A DNA stretch of 64,000 nucleotides, taken from the NCBI GenBank assembly GCA_964428015.1, contig CAYRWR010000018.1, positions 1 through 64,000 of the forward strand, read 5' to 3'. The stretch is from CAYRWR01 sp964428015. GTDB lineage: Bacteria > Spirochaetota > Brevinematia > Brevinematales > CAYRWR01. Positions 60,656-64,000 of this stretch are shown piece by piece. Under the pieces are notes generated by a model that was not told the origin of the DNA, ran no database searches, and worked only from the letters and a program-made list of their open reading frames with translations. Each line of letters begins with the position of its first letter. Within the stretch, counting starts at the first letter, position 1. Made by a program: the position numbers and the translations under genes.

Positions 60656-61795
60656 CTAAATACCTGCAAACAACTCATCCACCATCTCTAAAGCTTCTAA
60701 AAATTCAGATTCAGAAACTGAAAAAGAATAGCTTCCATCCTGTTGTTTTACGCGGCCGATGGCATCCAGTAACACGATCCGGGTAGCACCTGAAATGTTT
60801 TTTTTATCACTGGCAGCAGCCCGCCAGATTTTTCTGAGATCCAGTTTTTTAAAGTCTTTCAGAAAACGGAAAAGTTGAAAATCCCTTAGTATCTCCAATA
60901 TTTCTACCAACTCCTTTTTGTCGAGCGCGGCTTTTTGAGTGGACAAATAAGCTGCTGCTGCCATACCCAGGGAGATGGCAAATCCATGGGGTATACGAAA
61001 TCGGGAAACGTGTTCAATTGCGTGGCCTATAGTATGCCCCAGATTGAGAGTCTGACGCAGCCCGCCTTCCTTCTCATCCTGTTCCACAACCAGCGCTTTA
61101 GCCTGACAGCTTTTTTGAACCAGATATTGCATTTTTTCAGGGTCTTTCTGGAGGATGTCAATCTGATGATTACTCAGCCAGGAAAAGAAATTTTTATCGC
61201 CGATCAGTCCGTATTTTATTACTTCGGCCATGCCATTGATGAATTCCTGTTCAGGTAAGGTATCTAATAATAGAGTGTCGATGACTACGGCACGCGGCTG
61301 ATAAAATGCCCCGGCCATATTTTTTCCGTAGCGGGTATCCACTCCGGTTTTTCCTCCAACGGAACTATCCACCATTGATAAAAGGCTGGTGGGGACCTGG
61401 ATAAAAGAAATCCCTCTCATATAGATAGATGCCACGAAACCTGCCATATCCCCGCAGACTCCACCGCCGAAAGCTACCACCAATGACTTCCTGTCCATTC
61501 CAATACTGGCCAGGCCTCCAAAAAGTTCTAATATGGTATTCATATTTTTGGAAGATTCACCACTACGAAAAACCAGTATTTTATAGTCATGTGATTTCAG
61601 AATATTTTCCAGTTGGCTTTTATATAGATTATACAGCACATTATCCGTTATCACAGCCAATTTGGTGGGTTTAAGCTTTTCTATAATTCCGGAAAGATCA
61701 TCTTTCAGATTACCATGTCCTATGGAAATATCATAACTATCATCAATTTCCCTTTTTAAATGTACATGAACTTTTGTACTGATATCATTTTTCAT
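60656..61795 (-). CDS. aroB: 3-dehydroquinate synthase
   Basis: The 379-residue enzyme closes the ring in the shikimate pathway, using NAD+ and a metal. The motifs FGGGVCGDMAGFVASIYMRG (about 109-128) and LNLGHTIGHAIEH with its metal-binding His residues identify it. Its ATG overlaps the TGA of the ferritin-like gene (ATGA). No other aro genes are in the window. Confidence 0.96.
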   Translation of the reverse strand: MKNDISTKVHVHLKREIDDSYDISIGHGNLKDDLSGIIEKLKPTKLAVITDNVLYNLYKSQLENILKSHDYKILVFRSGESSKNMNTILELFGGLASIGMDRKSLVVAFGGGVCGDMAGFVASIYMRGISFIQVPTSLLSMVDSSVGGKTGVDTRYGKNMAGAFYQPRAVVIDTLLLDTLPEQEFINGMAEVIKYGLIGDKNFFSWLSNHQIDILQKDPEKMQYLVQKSCQAKALVVEQDEKEGGLRQTLNLGHTIGHAIEHVSRFRIPHGFAISLGMAAAAYLSTQKAALDKKELVEILEILRDFQLFRFLKDFKKLDLRKIWRAAASDKKNISGATRIVLLDAIGRVKQQDGSYSFSVSESEFLEALEMVDELFAGI

Positions 61796-62262
61796 TGACT
61801 TAAGCCTTCAATATATTTCTGCATTAATCTGGAATGTTCTTTTTCTTCGTCAATTACGTTTTTGAGGATTTCTCTGGTTTCTGATTGTTTTACCTTATCC
61901 AGAATTAAACTGTAAAAACGAATTGTCTTATCTTCATTGACTTTAGCTTTTTTGAAAATATCCAGGCTGTCATGAATGTCTTTCCACTCCTCTGCTACCT
62001 GGTCGGCCTGGAAAAGATCAGAATTAAAATTGTCACGCAGATATTCTTTTATTTCTTCTGAATCGAAATAGATTGAGTCACTGTGTTCCTCTTCTAATTT
62101 AAGAAAGGTATTATAATGCTGGGCTTCCATATCAACCAGGTCTTCAAATAGAGAAGCTTCTACTTCATCCAGAGAAAATTCAGCCGCTTTCTGGTAAAAT
62201 CTTATCCCATCCTGTTCAATATTTTGAGCAATTTTATATACTTCAATTGTACTCAAATCCAT
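61792..62262 (-). CDS. Ferritin-like (rubrerythrin-type) diiron protein
   Basis: The 156-residue four-helix protein has the two diiron half-sites: EQDGIRFYQKAAE with MEAQHYNTF, and EDKTIRFY with DEEKEHSRLM. It lacks the rubredoxin tail of full rubrerythrins. It probably reduces peroxide or handles iron under oxygen stress. I chose the ATG at 62262, which has GGAGGTAGGGG upstream; an earlier in-frame start lies inside the promoter -35 box. It is first of the four-gene unit. Confidence 0.87.
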   Translation of the reverse strand: MDLSTIEVYKIAQNIEQDGIRFYQKAAEFSLDEVEASLFEDLVDMEAQHYNTFLKLEEEHSDSIYFDSEEIKEYLRDNFNSDLFQADQVAEEWKDIHDSLDIFKKAKVNEDKTIRFYSLILDKVKQSETREILKNVIDEEKEHSRLMQKYIEGLSQ

Positions 62263-62287
62263 AACCCCTACCTCCCTTGAATAATAG

Positions 62288-62316
62288 ATTTTATTGTCTG
62301 TGGAACATTTTGTCAA
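62288..62316 (-). promoter_or_regulatory. Promoter of the ferritin-like/aroB operon
   Basis: On the minus strand a perfect TTGACA (62316-62311) and TAAAAT (62293-62288) are 17 bp apart, 25 bp before the ATG at 62262. Confidence 0.75.
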
Positions 62317-62428
62317 AGTATACCAATTGCTATTGTTTTTTTATTTGGTTTTTTCTTTATAAGTTATATTTCTCATGTTATAGTATAGCCATATATAATA
62401 AACATAAAATTTACCGGGAGGAGTTGTG

Positions 62429-63895
62429 ATGAGAAGATTTGCGGTCAAACTTATAGTCCTGTTAATACTGGGAGTGTTGATTTCATGTCAGGGAGGAGGT
62501 ACCAAACCGGAAAGCGCTGTTACCGGAGGGCCTTCCTGGGCATTGAATCCCCCTACCAGCAGTGATTATTATTACTTTGTAGGTTACACAGAAGGTATTG
62601 ACGCAGTACAGGTTTTGCAGGATTCAGCGGTCAATAACGCCAAGTCTGAAATTATGAAATATATTTTTGAAGAATCAAGTGTCACTTCCGTCTTTGAGAC
62701 ATATGGAAGTTTATCCGGGAACGAGGACCTTCAAAAAGACATGCGGGAAACTCTGGTGTCTAAAAGTGCTGCCCGGTTATCCGGAGTAGAAACAGATAAA
62801 ACGGAAGCCAAACCCTTCAATGATGACGGTCTGGTGGGTAATAAAGTCTGGGTCCTGGTTAAGATAAAGAAATCCACGGTAGAAGCAGAAAGAAAGCGAA
62901 TCATCTCGGAAATCCAGCGTAAACTGGAACTGGTAGAGAAGAACATTAAGGATGCTAAAGCCGCACTGAACGATGGACGAATCCTGGATGCAGTGCGCTC
63001 TTATCTCTCTGCTGCCATAAGTGCAACCAAAGTTGAAGAAAGAGCAGATGAATTTCCTATCTATGTGAATGAAATAGGAAAGATATTAGCCAATCTCTTT
63101 ATCGAAGCTGATGAGATTCCCGATACAGTTGACCTGTCCGGTGGTTCAGAGCTGACCTATAAAGTACTATATGCCGGAACTGATGGTAAAAAACCGGTCA
63201 AGGGTGCCAATATAAAATTTACTCTGCGTGATAATAAAGGCGATTATGACAAGACTTCTGTAAGCGGTAATGATGGAGTAGTAAAAGTCCGCATCAGTAA
63301 ACTGGATGAAGTGAACACCAGCACCAAAATGTATGCCGCTCTTAACCTGCCGATGGATGATATAATGAACCTGCCTGATCCCTTTAAAAAATATTACTCT
63401 ACTTTGAACAGCTATGTGGAAAGGGTTAACTTATCTTCCAGTTTTAAAGTGTCTTCTGTAGCAAATCTGAATATTCCAACAGCAGTGATCGCCATAGAGG
63501 AAGGTGATGATGGTTTTGTCAAGGTACCCAATCTGAGTTCAGAAGCCATGTCCTATCTGCAGTCCAAGGGTTACAAGACTAAAAAGTTTCCTGATGATGT
63601 AGCATTAAAGCAGATTTATGAACTCAAAGATTCCGCATTAAAGCAATTATCTTCCCAGGGTATCAAAAGAGTGTTCGTGCTCTATGTGAATTCCGGAGTT
63701 GAACCAACCTATAAAGATTCCCTTAAAAAATGGGTAGCTTTTTATTCCCTGTCATCTCAGTTGGTAGATACTGCCAACGGAGATGTGCTGGCTGCTAAAA
63801 ATATCAAAGCCAGTGGAACTTCTGATTCCAAAAATGGTTGTTTTGATTCATTTATCAAAGCAGCAGGGAAACAATTAAAGAAGCTTATTGATTAA
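62429..63895 (+). CDS. LPP20-like lipoprotein
   Basis: The 488-residue product has a lipobox LISC (Cys at about 20). Residues about 33-150 resemble LPP20/LpoB-type envelope lipoproteins (GPSWALNPP, YYYFVGYTEG, AVNNAKSEIMKYI). A coiled helical region (KSTVEAERKRIISEIQRKLE) and a beta-rich part with an Ig-like repeat (GKKPVKGANIKFTLRDNKG) follow. The ATG at 62429 is favoured over the adjacent GTG by its spacing to GGGAGG. It is likely exported and envelope-bound. Confidence 0.85.
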   Translation: MRRFAVKLIVLLILGVLISCQGGGTKPESAVTGGPSWALNPPTSSDYYYFVGYTEGIDAVQVLQDSAVNNAKSEIMKYIFEESSVTSVFETYGSLSGNEDLQKDMRETLVSKSAARLSGVETDKTEAKPFNDDGLVGNKVWVLVKIKKSTVEAERKRIISEIQRKLELVEKNIKDAKAALNDGRILDAVRSYLSAAISATKVEERADEFPIYVNEIGKILANLFIEADEIPDTVDLSGGSELTYKVLYAGTDGKKPVKGANIKFTLRDNKGDYDKTSVSGNDGVVKVRISKLDEVNTSTKMYAALNLPMDDIMNLPDPFKKYYSTLNSYVERVNLSSSFKVSSVANLNIPTAVIAIEEGDDGFVKVPNLSSEAMSYLQSKGYKTKKFPDDVALKQIYELKDSALKQLSSQGIKRVFVLYVNSGVEPTYKDSLKKWVAFYSLSSQLVDTANGDVLAAKNIKASGTSDSKNGCFDSFIKAAGKQLKKLID

Positions 63896-64000
63896 TTTAT
63901 GGGGGCTGTAAACTTTTGCCAGAGAAGCGAATATAGCTTCTTTGGATCACTGCTGAGATTACAGGAGCTCATTTATTGTACAGCTCTGCAGGGATTTGAA

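Noticed and set aside
1..64000. CRISPR arrays, tRNA or rRNA genes, insertion sequences
   Set aside because: I looked for regular direct repeats with spacers, tRNA T-loop (GGTTCGAAT-type) with CCA ends, 16S/23S landmarks and transposase-like proteins; none was found.

Overview
The window is a moderate-GC, gene-dense bacterial chromosome segment with no rRNA, tRNA or CRISPR array that I could recognise. Inference on the organism: a Gram-negative, strictly anaerobic or fermentative bacterium, most likely a spirochaete or near relative. The grounds are the many lipoproteins with loose lipoboxes, a bactofilin, a 7TM-DISM/SpoIIE phosphatase, an [FeFe]-hydrogenase-like chemoreceptor, a sodium-pumping oxaloacetate decarboxylase and GTP-type PEP carboxykinase. 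The phylum is not proven by anything here. Many promoters fit a sigma-70 pattern (TTGnnn, 16-18 bp, TATAAT-like).

Layout. 1-5.6 kb: secreted and lipoprotein genes with repeats, then a class III adenylate cyclase. 5.8-12.0 kb: an eight-gene minus-strand operon with its own promoter. It holds a Cys-type Ntn hydrolase, two small paralogous lipoproteins, a radical SAM/SPASM enzyme, an unknown protein, a Cof-type HAD phosphatase, a chloramphenicol-phosphotransferase-like kinase and a DinB-like protein. This is the best candidate for an undescribed system: the two lipoproteins share a repeated R-L-x-G-[ED] motif and look like substrates of the radical SAM enzyme. 12-19.6 kb: small lipoproteins, an AAA+ ATPase with a degenerate ThiF-like partner, ArsC-like reductase, purF and a Nudix hydrolase. 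19.6-28.2 kb: bactofilin-map-nadB operon, a diguanylate cyclase, a P-type cation ATPase and htpG.

28.3-35 kb: ilvD, then a DUF4143-type ATPase bracketed by a second, synonymously diverged copy of the last 35 codons of ilvD, a footprint of insertion or recombination. Then comes a ferredoxin/[FeFe]-hydrogenase-like/MCP fusion, followed by a 380-bp region with clustered hairpins. 35-39.6 kb: pyrB, a RecJ with a complete DEDDh exonuclease nested inside its DHH domain, and a delta-prime-like clamp-loader protein. 39.6-48.1 kb: PP2C signalling phosphatase, a flippase, UvrD/PcrA helicase, a MORN-repeat/M23 peptidase lipoprotein and an M18 aminopeptidase. 48.1-57 kb: ribBA, a PilZ protein, an outer-membrane-type protein and the oadG-oadA-oadB-pckG operon, which links C4 decarboxylation to Na+ export and to PEP/oxaloacetate interconversion. 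57-64 kb: two orphan proteins, an amidohydrolase, a von Willebrand factor A lipoprotein, aroB, a ferritin-like protein and an LPP20-like lipoprotein.
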